A DNA stretch of 64,000 nt from an uncultured Prevotellaceae bacterium (GCA_900317305.1 ONGG01000002.1:142773-206772), one strand, 5' to 3'; positions 16,901 to 25,099 are shown, counted from the first letter of the stretch. The notes: a model not told the origin generated them from the sequence alone. Program-made: numbers and translations.

Positions 16901-17541
16901 TGGGCTCCTCGAGCATGGACCTCGATCTCGGCGTTATAAGCAAGAGCAACAATTATGTGGAGCCTGTCTTCATCAAGAACGGAGAAGTGGCTACCGCACA
17001 GGAATTCCTTGCCGATGCTCAGAACTCGCTCAATAAGATTCATATGACCAAATACGGCATCAGTGCGAAGGCTTCTGAGATGAACATCACCAATTCTGCC
17101 CACCCCGAGGCTTTCGCCACTCCTGCGATGTTGGAGAAGGATTTCAATTGGAATATGGCCACTCCGCAGGAACTGAAGAGCATCCCGAAAGTGATCGACG
17201 CCAAGGCTAAGGCCATTGACGGCAACATCCGGTTCACCGAGACGATGAAGAAACAGGCGAAATGCCGGGAACTTTCCAAGGAGATGGAAAATATGCTGTT
17301 GCCCAAGTATAGGGAAAACTTGAAGACCCTGAAACCTAACTCAGAGAAATACAAGCAGGTACAGAAAGACCTCGAGTATATGACGGATATGACCGAAAGG
17401 TTCAAGAAAATAGGCACCGAAACCACCGACCCCATGGAAATCTATGTCCTTGAGCAGCAACTGAAGTTGCAGACAGGTGGAAAAGGGATTCAGGAAGTGA
17501 TGAGCGACGTGATTATCGGATTCGACCTCAAAGTACCCTAA
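13999..17541 (+). CDS. Large secreted multi-region protein of unknown function
   Basis: Protein of 1180 residues with a signal peptide (MKHQHFYILTCLCVFLLMPVDGWAQ), which sets the start at 13999. Residues about 60-470 are helical with no family I recognise. About 470-660 is charged coiled coil (AIKDSIEAEQKARMEAIAEK). About 668-830 is a Gly/Ala-rich hydrophobic stretch (CGIMACGALVGGLAPHAFAT, VYGGMTGFAAAGGVHALSNY) like membrane-inserting regions of exported toxins. A long charged C-terminus follows, containing VGSSSMDLDLGV (968-979), which faintly recalls the GS...DxD core of nucleotidyltransferases, though the GS-to-D spacing is shorter than usual. No immunity-like gene follows; the next gene is an SDR. 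An exported effector is speculative, and a structural envelope protein is equally possible. Confidence 0.55.
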   Translation: MKHQHFYILTCLCVFLLMPVDGWAQKKGKKGSATKATPTVKFNAFDPFDKVNDQTKGTPWEKTEAHPLELLPGVKAAIPEPLPHVSQMSLISYNMAVSQAFESLRLVYGEMTEEQAKALNEVWAPLYNYPAQNVIDYLNKLNPLLSQFLVARENWMHTAYFIDQLELDMAYAVDMDNEEGFKQIYFEYCLYVNAQKQFAQAMITLANKIDELGDPPSPFEEMRRARARYNEVFPKKKKLKGELGDCWIGTREMPNSATAGLGPLTEPLMRYLFTAMTDQGEMYFAIQLIEAGTTVKPETDADPAALYNIRVCQVECRPVKGQKPSVIYDGAYQKYFPNPPKMMISSLTMNLLYSFEVSTPTENDKKTPSVYAAKMAYHNAAGNFGNRVLRSGFFFKAALKWSQKRQWDKYKYVKGVIPQKALDDFAEAVREEFRTEESWKKLPKKQRKELAAKGQDPTAMPTEDDDTDQQAIKDSIEAEQKARMEAIAEKKDLVEQLQNLINRERRIIYENQMILGKAGASEAEKRNARNIIKDCNYRIMHFQSDMSAEIDNIHTLQTGEFVHTRSAFDEYARNLMIHTMQVEAAKYDYSKKLASGIERQINLLPVEEREKARQVAARIVEDDGALVKGDYKKLLKLRNSINSKIVGHAVHDQAVAEEEIVTSSEKEFYVNCGIMACGALVGGLAPHAFATPTMTIGKFLSTGGALSQQALASAGTVSTVTSMVYGGMTGFAAAGGVHALSNYVAGKAGYGKEVGAEVFETPMRKAVLSGLGNYNIFTLGTSTFVDQFTDEENQGMPLEDRAWMAAKRAGTAMLLQYSMQKGVQKLMSLTTSSGNIKVQDKSGKLTAAQKRDILITKKDQLEAQDVIANYKSLEAARTKADWEKNTAEVARLDKELDQLAASMNSSFHAKHQLKYSTAPDAAALRARFDQRIQNIYKQEIPELTDMMASKGWNMSDVEWKQFRNASSVGSSSMDLDLGVISKSNNYVEPVFIKNGEVATAQEFLADAQNSLNKIHMTKYGISAKASEMNITNSAHPEAFATPAMLEKDFNWNMATPQELKSIPKVIDAKAKAIDGNIRFTETMKKQAKCRELSKEMENMLLPKYRENLKTLKPNSEKYKQVQKDLEYMTDMTERFKKIGTETTDPMEIYVLEQQLKLQTGGKGIQEVMSDVIIGFDLKVP

Positions 17542-17578
17542 GCTAGCATAATAAAAAAATGCTTATTTATTTTGCGTT

Positions 17579-17601
17579 CCGCTCGCCTTTCACTAAATTT
17601 G
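17579..17601 (+). promoter_or_regulatory. Promoter of the SDR/glycosyltransferase unit, CCGCTCGCC-type motif
   Basis: CCGCTCGCC followed by TTTCACTAAATTTG; the last eight bases (17594-17601) match TAnnTTTG. It closely resembles the duplicated motif ahead of yccF. The ATG at 17624 lies 22 bp downstream. Confidence 0.55.
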
Positions 17602-17623
17602 TAGCAATAAAAATGGAAATGTC

Positions 17624-18391
17624 ATGAAAGGAAAAACTATTTTCATCACAGGTGCCTCCTCAGGCATCGGCGAAGCCTGCGCTCGGAAATTCGCCGCCAA
17701 TGGCTGTCGGCTCATCCTCAACGCAAGAAGCGTTGACAAACTCGAGGCCCTGAAGGCACAGTTGCAGAAAGAATATGGCACAGAGGTGCTCCTCTTGCCG
17801 TTCGACGTGCGCGACAGGCAGGTGGCTGAGGAGATAATCGCCACATTGCCCGCAGATTTCAGCGACATCGATGTGCTGGTGAACAATGCCGGACTGGCTC
17901 TAGGGCTCGACAAGCAGCACGAGGCCGACCTCGACCAGTATATGACCATGATCGACACCAACGTGAAAGCCCTGCTCGTCATCACCCGACAGGTGGTGCC
18001 GGGAATGGTGCGACGGGGTAAGGGACATATTATTAATATAGGTTCGTGCGCGGGTGATATCACCTATGCCGGAGCCAGCGTCTACTGCGCCACCAAGGCT
18101 GCAGTGAAGGCACTTTCCGACGGACTGCGCATCGACCTTGTCGACACGCCCCTGCGCGTGACCAATGTGAAGCCCGGACTCGTGAACACCAATTTCTCGA
18201 CCGTGCGCTTCGGGGGCGACCGCGAGCGGGCCGACAAGGTGTATGAGGGCGTGCAGTCCCTCACGGGCGATGATATCGCTGAGGTGGTCTATTTCGCCGC
18301 CAGCGCACCTGCACATGTGCAGATTGCCGAGGTACTCGTTTATGCCACCAACCAAGCCTCGCCCACGCTGGTCTACCGTCAACCCTCCTGA
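17624..18391 (+). CDS. Short-chain dehydrogenase/reductase (YdfG-like)
   Basis: Cytoplasmic NAD(P)-dependent oxidoreductase of 255 residues. The Rossmann glycine motif TGASSGIG is at 9-16, NNAG at 87-90, and the catalytic Ser 141, Tyr 154 and Lys 158 are in place (NIGSCAGDITYAGASVYCATK). Arg 35 after the second strand (LNARS) suggests NADP(H) preference. The sequence resembles YdfG-type 3-hydroxy acid dehydrogenases; the substrate here is unknown. The GT4 gene starts 11 bp downstream, so the three genes to 20480 probably form one unit, although their functions are not obviously linked. Confidence 0.9.
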   Translation: MKGKTIFITGASSGIGEACARKFAANGCRLILNARSVDKLEALKAQLQKEYGTEVLLLPFDVRDRQVAEEIIATLPADFSDIDVLVNNAGLALGLDKQHEADLDQYMTMIDTNVKALLVITRQVVPGMVRRGKGHIINIGSCAGDITYAGASVYCATKAAVKALSDGLRIDLVDTPLRVTNVKPGLVNTNFSTVRFGGDRERADKVYEGVQSLTGDDIAEVVYFAASAPAHVQIAEVLVYATNQASPTLVYRQPS

Positions 18392-18402
18392 ATGATCCGG
18401 AA

Positions 18403-19677
18403 ATGAGAGTACTGATAGTGAACACTAGCGAGCGCACCGGCGGGGCTGCCATGGCCGCCAACCGACTGATGGAGGCGCTCAACAACAATGGCGTGAAGGC
18501 GAAGATGCTCGTGCGCGACAAAGAGACCGACTGCATCACCGTGGTGGGCATGAAGGCCGGCATGAAGGCGCAGTGGCATTTCTTCAAGGAACGCCTGAAA
18601 GTATACTGGAAACTGCATCTCTCACGCAAGCACCTCTTTGAGGTCGACATCGCCAACTCGGGCTTCGACATCACCCGGCTGAGGGAGTTCAAGGAGGCCG
18701 ATGTCATACACCTGCATTGGATCAACCAGGGCATGCTCTCGCTCAAAGGCATCAAGAAGGTGCTCGACAGTGGGAAACCAGTGGTGTGGACCATGCACGA
18801 CGCATGGCCGGCCACCGCCATCTGCCATTATACGCACGGTTGCAAGGCTTACAGGAACGTATGCCGAAACTGCCGCTTGCTGCCCGGACATGGTGGAGAC
18901 CGCGACCTGGCATGGCAGGTGTGGACACGCAAACAGCAGATGCTCAGCACCGAGCACGTGTCGTATGTGGCCTGCAGTCGATGGCTCGAGACCCAGGCCA
19001 AGCAGAGCGCGCTGCTCAGCGGACATCCCATCACCAGTATCCCCAACCCTATCGACACCCGGCTCTACAAGCCTGGAAACAAGGAGGAGGCGCGTAAACA
19101 CCTCGGCTTGCCACTCGACAAGCGCATCATCCTCTTCGTGTCGCAACGGGTGACCGACGAGCGCAAGGGTATGTCGTATCTCACCGACGCGATTGCCCGA
19201 CTGGCCAAAGAGGAGCCGGAAACGGCGCGCCAGTCTGTGGTGGCCATCCTGGGCGGTCATGCTGAGGAACTGGAGGGCAAACTGGCTCTCCCGGTCTATC
19301 CGCTGGGGTATGTGAGCGATGAGCATAAAATCGTGGAGATATACAATGCCGTGGATGTGTTCGTGCTGCCGTCGGTAGAAGACAACCTGCCCAATACCAT
19401 CATGGAGGCCATGGCTTGTGGCGTGCCGTGCGTGGGATTCAAGACGGGAGGCATCCCAGAGGAAATCGACCATCTGAAGACAGGATATGTGGCGAAGCAG
19501 TGCGATGCCGACGACTTGATGAAGGGCATCAAATGGGTGCTCGACGAGGCCGACCATGAGGCACTCCGGCAGGCCTCGGTGAGGAAGGTGAGCACCACCT
19601 ACTCACAGAATGCCGTTTCGCTGCGTTACATCGAGGTCTATAATCAGGCGCTGGCATTCAAAAACTATGGCATATGA
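18403..19677 (+). CDS. GT4-family glycosyltransferase
   Basis: Cytoplasmic retaining glycosyltransferase of 424 residues with a GT-B fold. The N-terminal domain starts MRVLIVNTSERTGGAAMAAN with the glycine-rich loop. The C-terminal donor-binding domain has FVSQRVTDERKGMSYLTDAI and the family motif VFVLPSVEDNLPNTIMEAMACG with the expected acidic and Gly residues, followed by GVPCVGFKTGGIPE. A Cys-rich stretch (HYTHGCKAYRNVCRNCRLLP) in the middle is a common extra in Bacteroidales polysaccharide GT4 enzymes. It overlaps the next glycosyltransferase by ATGA, which indicates translational coupling. Role: building a surface polysaccharide; sugar donor unknown. Confidence 0.9.
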   Translation: MRVLIVNTSERTGGAAMAANRLMEALNNNGVKAKMLVRDKETDCITVVGMKAGMKAQWHFFKERLKVYWKLHLSRKHLFEVDIANSGFDITRLREFKEADVIHLHWINQGMLSLKGIKKVLDSGKPVVWTMHDAWPATAICHYTHGCKAYRNVCRNCRLLPGHGGDRDLAWQVWTRKQQMLSTEHVSYVACSRWLETQAKQSALLSGHPITSIPNPIDTRLYKPGNKEEARKHLGLPLDKRIILFVSQRVTDERKGMSYLTDAIARLAKEEPETARQSVVAILGGHAEELEGKLALPVYPLGYVSDEHKIVEIYNAVDVFVLPSVEDNLPNTIMEAMACGVPCVGFKTGGIPEEIDHLKTGYVAKQCDADDLMKGIKWVLDEADHEALRQASVRKVSTTYSQNAVSLRYIEVYNQALAFKNYGI

Positions 19678-20480
19678 TCACCATCTCGGTCGTCACCATC
19701 ACCTATAACGCCGCTAAGGTGCTCAAGCCAACCCTCGACAGCGTGCTCGCCCAGCAGTTTGAGGCCATCGAGCATGTTATCGTCGATGGGGCGTCGACCG
19801 ATGACACCATGCGGTTGGTGGACGATTATCGGAGACAGACGGAGGAGAACGGCAACGGTCATGTGGTGGTGGCTCAGTCGGAGCCCGACAATGGGCTCTA
19901 CGATGCCATGAACAAGGGATTGCGGCTCGCCACGGGCGACTACGTGTGCTTTCTCAACGCTGGCGACCTGCTGCCCGCTCCCGACACCATACAGCAGGTG
20001 GTGGATGCCGCCCTCAGCGATGATGGCATAAGGCCAGCAGTGCTCTATGGCGACACCGATGTGGTGGACAGCGAGTGGCATTTCCTCTACCACCGAAGGC
20101 TCTCGCCGCCCGACCGCCTCACGTGGCGGTCGTTCCGCAAAGGAATGCTGGTGTGCCACCAGGCCTTTTACGCACGCTGCGATATCGCCCGCCAGATACC
20201 TTACGACACGCGTTACCGTTACTCGGCCGATGTCGACTGGTGCATCCGTGTGATGCGCGAGGCAGAGCGCCTGAAAGCTCCTTTGAGAAGGGTAGAGGGA
20301 GTGGTGGCGCTGTATATGAAGGAGGGACAGACCACCCAACACCATAAGGAATCGCTGAGGGAACGTTTCGATGTGATGCGGCGTCATTATGGTCTTGTCA
20401 CCACCCTGGCCATGCATGCGTGGTTCGTCGTCAGGGCGTTAGTCGGGAAATGGACCAATAAAAAAGGTAATGCCCATTGA
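19674..20480 (+). CDS. GT2-family glycosyltransferase
   Basis: Inverting glycosyltransferase of 268 residues with a GT-A fold. It starts ISVVTITYNAAKVLKPTLDS, followed by IEHVIVDGASTDDT and SEPDNGLYDAMNKGLRLATG, the WcaA/KfoC-type arrangement, with YGDTDVVD near the middle and DVDWCIRVMRE as the acceptor-side acidic motif. Its start overlaps the stop of the GT4 gene by 4 bp. A C-terminal amphipathic helix (TLAMHAWFVVRALVGKW) may touch the membrane. Together with the GT4 enzyme it probably adds consecutive sugars of one glycan. Confidence 0.9.
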   Translation: MITISVVTITYNAAKVLKPTLDSVLAQQFEAIEHVIVDGASTDDTMRLVDDYRRQTEENGNGHVVVAQSEPDNGLYDAMNKGLRLATGDYVCFLNAGDLLPAPDTIQQVVDAALSDDGIRPAVLYGDTDVVDSEWHFLYHRRLSPPDRLTWRSFRKGMLVCHQAFYARCDIARQIPYDTRYRYSADVDWCIRVMREAERLKAPLRRVEGVVALYMKEGQTTQHHKESLRERFDVMRRHYGLVTTLAMHAWFVVRALVGKWTNKKGNAH

Positions 20481-20483
20481 GGT

Positions 20484-20556
20484 GAATTCAGACTGTTGTC
20501 TGAACTCCTGAACTTCTGAACTTCTAAGGAAGTTGAACGAATGCGACATTTCAAAA
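20484..20556. repeat. Dispersed intergenic repeat, copy A
   Basis: Contains a 7-bp hairpin (TTCAGAC tgtt GTCTGAA, 20487-20504), three 8-mers of the GAACTCCT/GAACTTCT type (20502-20525) and the tail GAACGAATGCGAC (20535-20547). Related parts recur at 20904, 27716, 43708 and 47956. Confidence 0.7.
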
Positions 20557-20588
20557 AACAGAATACTCACAATAAAAACCATATCAGA

Positions 20589-20903
20589 ATGAAGAAAATA
20601 TTGCTAATGGCCTTCCTTGTGTTGGCCTCTTCAGGCGGAATGCTTGCCCAGTCAAAAAAATCGGTTCGGGCCAAGCAGCAAACAGAATCGACCAAGACCA
20701 AGACGCCTGCCAAAAGCTCGCGTAAAATGGTAAAGAAGGGAATGGTGCCCTCTACTCATATTCCCGTAGTCAAGGGCAAATTGATCCCTTCAGCGAAAAT
20801 CAAGACTCCCGCTCCTCAAAAGGTGGTCACGAGGAAGACCACCGTCAGCACTTCCTCGCCGAAACCTTTGCAGAGTGAACAACAGTTGGGCAAGAAGAAG
20901 TAG
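20589..20903 (+). CDS. Small secreted lysine-rich protein
   Basis: Protein of 104 residues, started at 20589 where a signal peptide begins (MKKILLMAFLVLASSGGMLAQ). The mature part is low-complexity and strongly basic, with K, T, S and P dominating (STKTKTPAKSSRKMVKKGMV, SAKIKTPAPQKVVTRKTT). It is probably disordered. No family recognised; binding to nucleic acid or acidic polymers would be a guess. Repeat elements lie directly before and after it. Confidence 0.5.
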   Translation: MKKILLMAFLVLASSGGMLAQSKKSVRAKQQTESTKTKTPAKSSRKMVKKGMVPSTHIPVVKGKLIPSAKIKTPAPQKVVTRKTTVSTSSPKPLQSEQQLGKKK

Positions 20904-20925
20904 TTGAGCGAATGCGAAACATCAA
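20904..20925. repeat. Dispersed intergenic repeat, copy B (partial)
   Basis: Begins right after the stop codon and contains GAGCGAATGCGAAAC (20906-20920), identical to the core at 27757-27771. Confidence 0.65.
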
Positions 20926-20970
20926 TTATGGATAAATCTAGGCCTGAAACAGGCGGGACTATAAAAAGAT

Positions 20971-21000
20971 AAGAGGGCGTGTCGGTCGACACACCCTCTT
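20971..21000 (-). terminator. Intrinsic terminator for the M23 peptidase gene
   Basis: Hairpin with arms AAGAGGGCGTGTCG and CGACACACCCTCTT (one G-T pair). Read leftwards it is followed by ATCTTTTTATAG, a U-rich tail. It may also stop rightward transcription. Confidence 0.8.
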
Positions 21001-21023
21001 TATATTGCTACATTTGCTTCGGA

Positions 21024-22019
21024 TTACGAGCATTTTAATACTTGTCCTACTCTTACTTTTGTACTGGTGCCCAGACCATTAAGGCGCTGGAGCTCTTCCA
21101 CCGAGACATTGTATCGCTGTGCGATGGTGAAGATGGTCTCGCCCGACTCTACGGTGTGACGCACCGTACGGCGGTTGTTGGTGAACGAAACCGAGGTCAT
21201 CTCGTCGTCATCCCTCTTGGCAGTGGTGCCCGAGGCTGTGCTGTTCGATGAGGATGGTCTGCCGCCATAAACTTCCTCTTTCGTATAGCTGCTCACTTTC
21301 TGTCCACGGGCGATAGTGGCCTTGGCCGACTCGCTCGCCATCGTGCTGCGACGGAACACATAGTAGTCGCCGGTGACGTCCTGGTTGCGGAAATCGAAGA
21401 AGAGGGCGGGGTTGAGGGCCACGCCGCAAAGGCGGGTCTCGAAGTGGAGGTGCGAACCTGTACTGCGCCCGGTGTTGCCACCCAGTCCGATGGGTTGGCC
21501 GGCACGCACTACCTGGTTCTCGCGTACTAGATGCTTGGACAAGTGGCCGTAAATGGTCTCCAGACCATTGTTGTGGCGTATTACCACATAGTTGCCATAG
21601 CCTTTGGCCTCGTATCTCACAATGCGAACCTTGCCGGTGAAGGCAGCGCGGATGGTGTCGCCGATGTAGACCTTGATGTCAAGACCTTTGTGCTGACGTC
21701 CCCATCTCGGTCCAAACTGTGAGGTGATTACACGGCTCGAGGTGGGCATGTGGAATCCACGAAGGTTGATTTTGTAGGTCTCGGGCAGTTCCGTGGCCTT
21801 GTGGGCAAAACGGTTGTCCCAGTCGCTGTAGAGGTCGGCAGAAGGAGAATCCATATTTTCTCGCTCCCGTATGGTGCTCAAGGCAAGTGTGTCGAGTGCT
21901 TTCACCTTCCTGTCTACAGGAGCCATCTTGGCAATGAGGTCCTGTCCTGCCATTGGCATCGAGGTGGTGGTCAGCACTAATGTGATTGCAATTGTCTTTA
22001 ACGTCTTTCTAAAACTCAT
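21024..22019 (-). CDS. M23 (LytM) peptidase with C-terminal LysM domain
   Basis: Secreted peptidoglycan hydrolase of 331 residues. A signal peptide (MSFRKTLKTIAITLVLTTTSMPMAGQ) is followed by a LytM domain with all zinc and catalytic residues: HxxxD at His 110 and Asp 114 (HKGLDI), His 159 (YGHL) and HxH at 190-192 (HLHFE). The last 45 residues form a LysM domain (HTVESGETIFTIAQRYNVSV) that binds peptidoglycan. All catalytic residues are intact, so it should be an active endopeptidase in cell wall remodelling or division. It has its own promoter box and terminator. Confidence 0.95.
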   Translation of the reverse strand: MSFRKTLKTIAITLVLTTTSMPMAGQDLIAKMAPVDRKVKALDTLALSTIRERENMDSPSADLYSDWDNRFAHKATELPETYKINLRGFHMPTSSRVITSQFGPRWGRQHKGLDIKVYIGDTIRAAFTGKVRIVRYEAKGYGNYVVIRHNNGLETIYGHLSKHLVRENQVVRAGQPIGLGGNTGRSTGSHLHFETRLCGVALNPALFFDFRNQDVTGDYYVFRRSTMASESAKATIARGQKVSSYTKEEVYGGRPSSSNSTASGTTAKRDDDEMTSVSFTNNRRTVRHTVESGETIFTIAQRYNVSVEELQRLNGLGTSTKVRVGQVLKCS

Positions 22020-22129
22020 ATAATCTGTTTCTAAGTATTAACAACCATAAAAATATGGTGCGTAAACATGCAAGGCAAACGAAATAATAGGCGCAACAAA
22101 AAATACATCGATTATTTCGAATTGCGATG

Positions 22130-22137
22130 CAAAGATA
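22130..22137 (-). promoter_or_regulatory. -7 promoter box for the M23 peptidase gene
   Basis: Complement reads TATCTTTG, 110 bp upstream of the start at 22019. The remaining spacer to the recG stop codon (22301) is AT-rich without recognisable features. Confidence 0.45.
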
Positions 22138-22300
22138 AGCATAATAAATGGTAAAAAAGGACGATTAACAGTTTTTAGTGAGTTTTTAACACTTAAAAAG
22201 ATAATTCCCAAAGTGGTTGACGGTTGTGTAATCCATTGACAAACAATCGGATACGAATTGCTGACAATCGTTTGGACAGACAATTCTGATTTGGCATCTT

Positions 22301-24400
22301 TTAAGAAATGGCACCCCAGTTGATGTTGGTGCGCTGGAGGGCCTTGAGGCGTTTCCACAACAGTTCGTGTGTGGCACTCTGGCAGGTGGGGTCCTCGTCG
22401 ATGATGCGCTGGGCAGTGTCGCGGGCCAACTGCACGATCTGTCCGTCGCGGGCGATGTCGGCTATCTTCAGGTCGAAGGCCATGCCGCTCTGCTGGGTTC
22501 CTTCCAGATCGCCAGGCCCACGCAGTTTCAGGTCGGCCTCGGCAATTTGGAACCCGTCGTTCGTGCTGCACATGATGTCGATGCGCTTGCTCGTCTCCTT
22601 GCTCAGCTTGCGGGTGGTGACAAGGATGCAGAACGACTGGTCGGCCCCACGGCCCACACGGCCACGCAACTGGTGGAGTTGGGAGAGGCCGAACCGCTGG
22701 GCGTCGATGATCACCATCACCGAGGCATTGGGCACGTTCACTCCTACTTCTATCACCGTGGTGGCCACTAGTATCTGGGTCTCGCCGCTCACGAACTTCC
22801 GCATTTCCTCTTCTTTCTCCTGGGGTTTCATCCTGCCGTGCACCTTGCTGAGGCGGAACTCGGCGAATACCTCGCACATGAGTGCATAGCCATCCTCAAG
22901 GTTGCGCAGGTCGATGTTCTCGCTCTCGCTGATGAGCGGGTAGACGATATATACCTGCCTGCCTTCCAGAATCTGGCGGCGGATGCCTTGGTAGAGGCTG
23001 GTCAGTTGGTCGTCGTATTTATGCTCGGTGTAGACGGGCTTGCGGCCCGGGGGCAACTCGTCGATGACGCTCACGTCGAGGTCGCCGTAAATAGTCATGG
23101 CGAGCGTACGGGGGATGGGGGTGGCCGTCATCACCAGCACATGGGGCGGGTTGTGGCTCTTTCCCCAGAGGCGGGCGCGCTGGGCCACACCGAAACGGTG
23201 CTGCTCGTCGATGACCACCAGGCCGAGACGCAGAAACTGCACGTTGTCCTCTATCACGGCGTGGGTGCCCACGAGTATCTGCACGCTGCCGTCCAGGAGG
23301 CCGCCGAGCACCTCCTGCCGGCGCTTGCCTTTCACAATGCCTGTGAGCAGTTCCACGTGGATGTCCATGCCGTGGAGGAAGTCACGCAGGGTGGTGAGGT
23401 GTTGCTCGGCCAGGATCTCAGTAGGGGCCATTAGGCACACCTGGTAGCCGTTGTCGATGGCGAGAAGGGCAGAGAGCAGGGCCACGAGGGTCTTCCCTGA
23501 GCCCACGTCGCCTTGTAGCAGGCGGTTCATCTGCCTGCCGCTCTTCATGTCGGTGTGTATCTCGCGCACCACGCGTTTCTGTGCGTTGGTGAGCGCAAAG
23601 GGCAGGTGATGGGTGTAGAAGTCGTTGAAGTGCTTGCCCACCCGGTTGATGATGTAACCCCGGTATTTGCGGCGCTGGTCGTTGGCATAGCGCAGGATGT
23701 TGAGCTGCACGTAGAACAGTTCCTCGAACTTCAGGCGCAGTTTCGCACGGTCGAGTTGGGTGGAGTCCTCGGGGTGGTGGATGAGCCTCATGGCCTCGTC
23801 GCGCGAGACGAGATGGAGCGGCGTGGTGATATAGGGGGGCAGCGTCTCTTCCATGGGCGAGGGGATGCGGTCGAGCACGCCACGGATGATTCTCTCCATC
23901 GTGCGCGAGTTCATCCCCGACTTCTTCATCCGCTCCGTGGTGTGGTAATGGGGGTGCATGCCCATTTGCGACAACTGGGCGCTGGCGGCCGGCTCTATCT
24001 CGGGATGGGTAATCTGGAATCGTCCGTTGAAGAACGAGGGGCGCCCGAAGACGATGTACTCCTCGTCCACGTTGTATTGCTTGAGCACATACTGCACACC
24101 GGCAAACCACACCAGGTCTACCACGCCATAGCCGTCGCCGAAGTGGCCCACCAGCCGCTTCTTGCGCTTGCCGTTGTCGAAGGTCTCGAAACTCAGGATG
24201 CGGCCTTTCAACTGGATAAACGACATACTCTCGAGCAACTCGTTGGAACGGTATATCCTACGTCGGTCTACGTATTTGTAGGGATAGTATTCCAGCAGTT
24301 GCCCGAAGGTCTCAATGCCCAGTTCCTTGCTCAGTAGTTCCTTGCGCTTCGGACCCACTCCGGGGGCAAACTTGATGTCTTGGCTCAGCAGGTCGTACAT
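22301..24400 (-). CDS. recG: ATP-dependent DNA helicase RecG
   Basis: Cytoplasmic branch-migration helicase of 699 residues, the usual RecG length. The N-terminal wedge region starts FAPGVGPKRKELLSKELGIE, with an OB-fold around FGRPSFFNGRFQITHPE. Helicase motif I is LLQGDVGSGKT, motif II VVIDEQHRFG, motif III MTATPIPRT and motif VI QLRGRVGRG. It remodels stalled replication forks and Holliday junctions. The DJ-1 gene lies immediately upstream in the same direction, so the two are probably co-transcribed. Confidence 0.97.
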   Translation of the reverse strand: MYDLLSQDIKFAPGVGPKRKELLSKELGIETFGQLLEYYPYKYVDRRRIYRSNELLESMSFIQLKGRILSFETFDNGKRKKRLVGHFGDGYGVVDLVWFAGVQYVLKQYNVDEEYIVFGRPSFFNGRFQITHPEIEPAASAQLSQMGMHPHYHTTERMKKSGMNSRTMERIIRGVLDRIPSPMEETLPPYITTPLHLVSRDEAMRLIHHPEDSTQLDRAKLRLKFEELFYVQLNILRYANDQRRKYRGYIINRVGKHFNDFYTHHLPFALTNAQKRVVREIHTDMKSGRQMNRLLQGDVGSGKTLVALLSALLAIDNGYQVCLMAPTEILAEQHLTTLRDFLHGMDIHVELLTGIVKGKRRQEVLGGLLDGSVQILVGTHAVIEDNVQFLRLGLVVIDEQHRFGVAQRARLWGKSHNPPHVLVMTATPIPRTLAMTIYGDLDVSVIDELPPGRKPVYTEHKYDDQLTSLYQGIRRQILEGRQVYIVYPLISESENIDLRNLEDGYALMCEVFAEFRLSKVHGRMKPQEKEEEMRKFVSGETQILVATTVIEVGVNVPNASVMVIIDAQRFGLSQLHQLRGRVGRGADQSFCILVTTRKLSKETSKRIDIMCSTNDGFQIAEADLKLRGPGDLEGTQQSGMAFDLKIADIARDGQIVQLARDTAQRIIDEDPTCQSATHELLWKRLKALQRTNINWGAIS

Positions 24401-24973
24401 CTACAGGGGCTTGCATTCCATCAGGTGCGTGTACTGCATCTTCTTCTGCAACGCCTTCACGGCATCCTCGTCAACGAAGAAAGAGAGAATCTTGTAGGCA
24501 TAGGGCATAGAGGCACCAGGTCCCTCGCCGGTGATGATGTTGCCGTCTACGGTGACCAGTTCCTGGGTGTATTCGGCACCGTCGAGATAGACCTCGAAAC
24601 CTGGAGAGCAGGTGGCACGGCGGCCTTTCAGCAGTCCGAGACTGCCCAGCACCATCGGGGCGGCGCAGATGGCACCGATGCGTCCGCCTCGCTCGGCATG
24701 CGACAGCAAGGCCAGACGCAGGCCCTCATGGCTGTTGAGGTTCACCGAACCGGGCATGCCACCAGGCAGCAACAGCATGTCGGCACTGGCCAGGTCGCAC
24801 TCGTCGAAGAGCATGTCGGCTTTCACCGTGATGCCATGCGACGACTCTACCCACAGCGTGCCGCTCACGCTCACCGTACTCACTTCCTGACCGCCTCGGC
24901 GCAGGATGTCGACAGGGGCCAGGGCTTCCATCTCTTCGAAACCATTGGCCAGGAAAACGTATATTCTTGCCAT
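24401..24973 (-). CDS. DJ-1/PfpI family protein
   Basis: Protein of 190 residues of the DJ-1 subgroup (protein deglycase/glyoxalase III-like, stress protection). I start it at the complement of 24971-24973 because MARIYVFLANGFEEMEALAPVDILRR is the conserved start and the -7 box lies 43 bp upstream; longer forms would include the promoter. The nucleophile Cys 103 sits in the elbow AICAAP, and Glu 16 (GFEEME) is the partner acid. Its stop codon abuts the recG start. Confidence 0.93.
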   Translation of the reverse strand: MARIYVFLANGFEEMEALAPVDILRRGGQEVSTVSVSGTLWVESSHGITVKADMLFDECDLASADMLLLPGGMPGSVNLNSHEGLRLALLSHAERGGRIGAICAAPMVLGSLGLLKGRRATCSPGFEVYLDGAEYTQELVTVDGNIITGEGPGASMPYAYKILSFFVDEDAVKALQKKMQYTHLMECKPL

Positions 24974-25016
24974 ATAGTAAAAGGATTTGATATTTTGAAC
25001 GTCGAATACCAATGGG

Positions 25017-25024
25017 CAAAAATA
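25017..25024 (-). promoter_or_regulatory. -7 promoter box for the DJ-1/recG unit
   Basis: Complement reads TATTTTTG, 43 bp upstream of the DJ-1 start. It is divergent from the NAD kinase box 75 bp to the right. Confidence 0.55.
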
Positions 25025-25099
25025 GTGAAAAAAAACCAAAAATAGTCCATGCTTCACACTTTTACAACATTCTTTAGTCCTTTTTCAGCGAAAATGATG

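Noticed and set aside
16899-16932. Firm call of a nucleotidyltransferase domain in the 1180-residue protein
   Set aside because: Only the short GS...DxD string is seen, with too few residues between GS and Asp for the classical motif; kept as a hint only.
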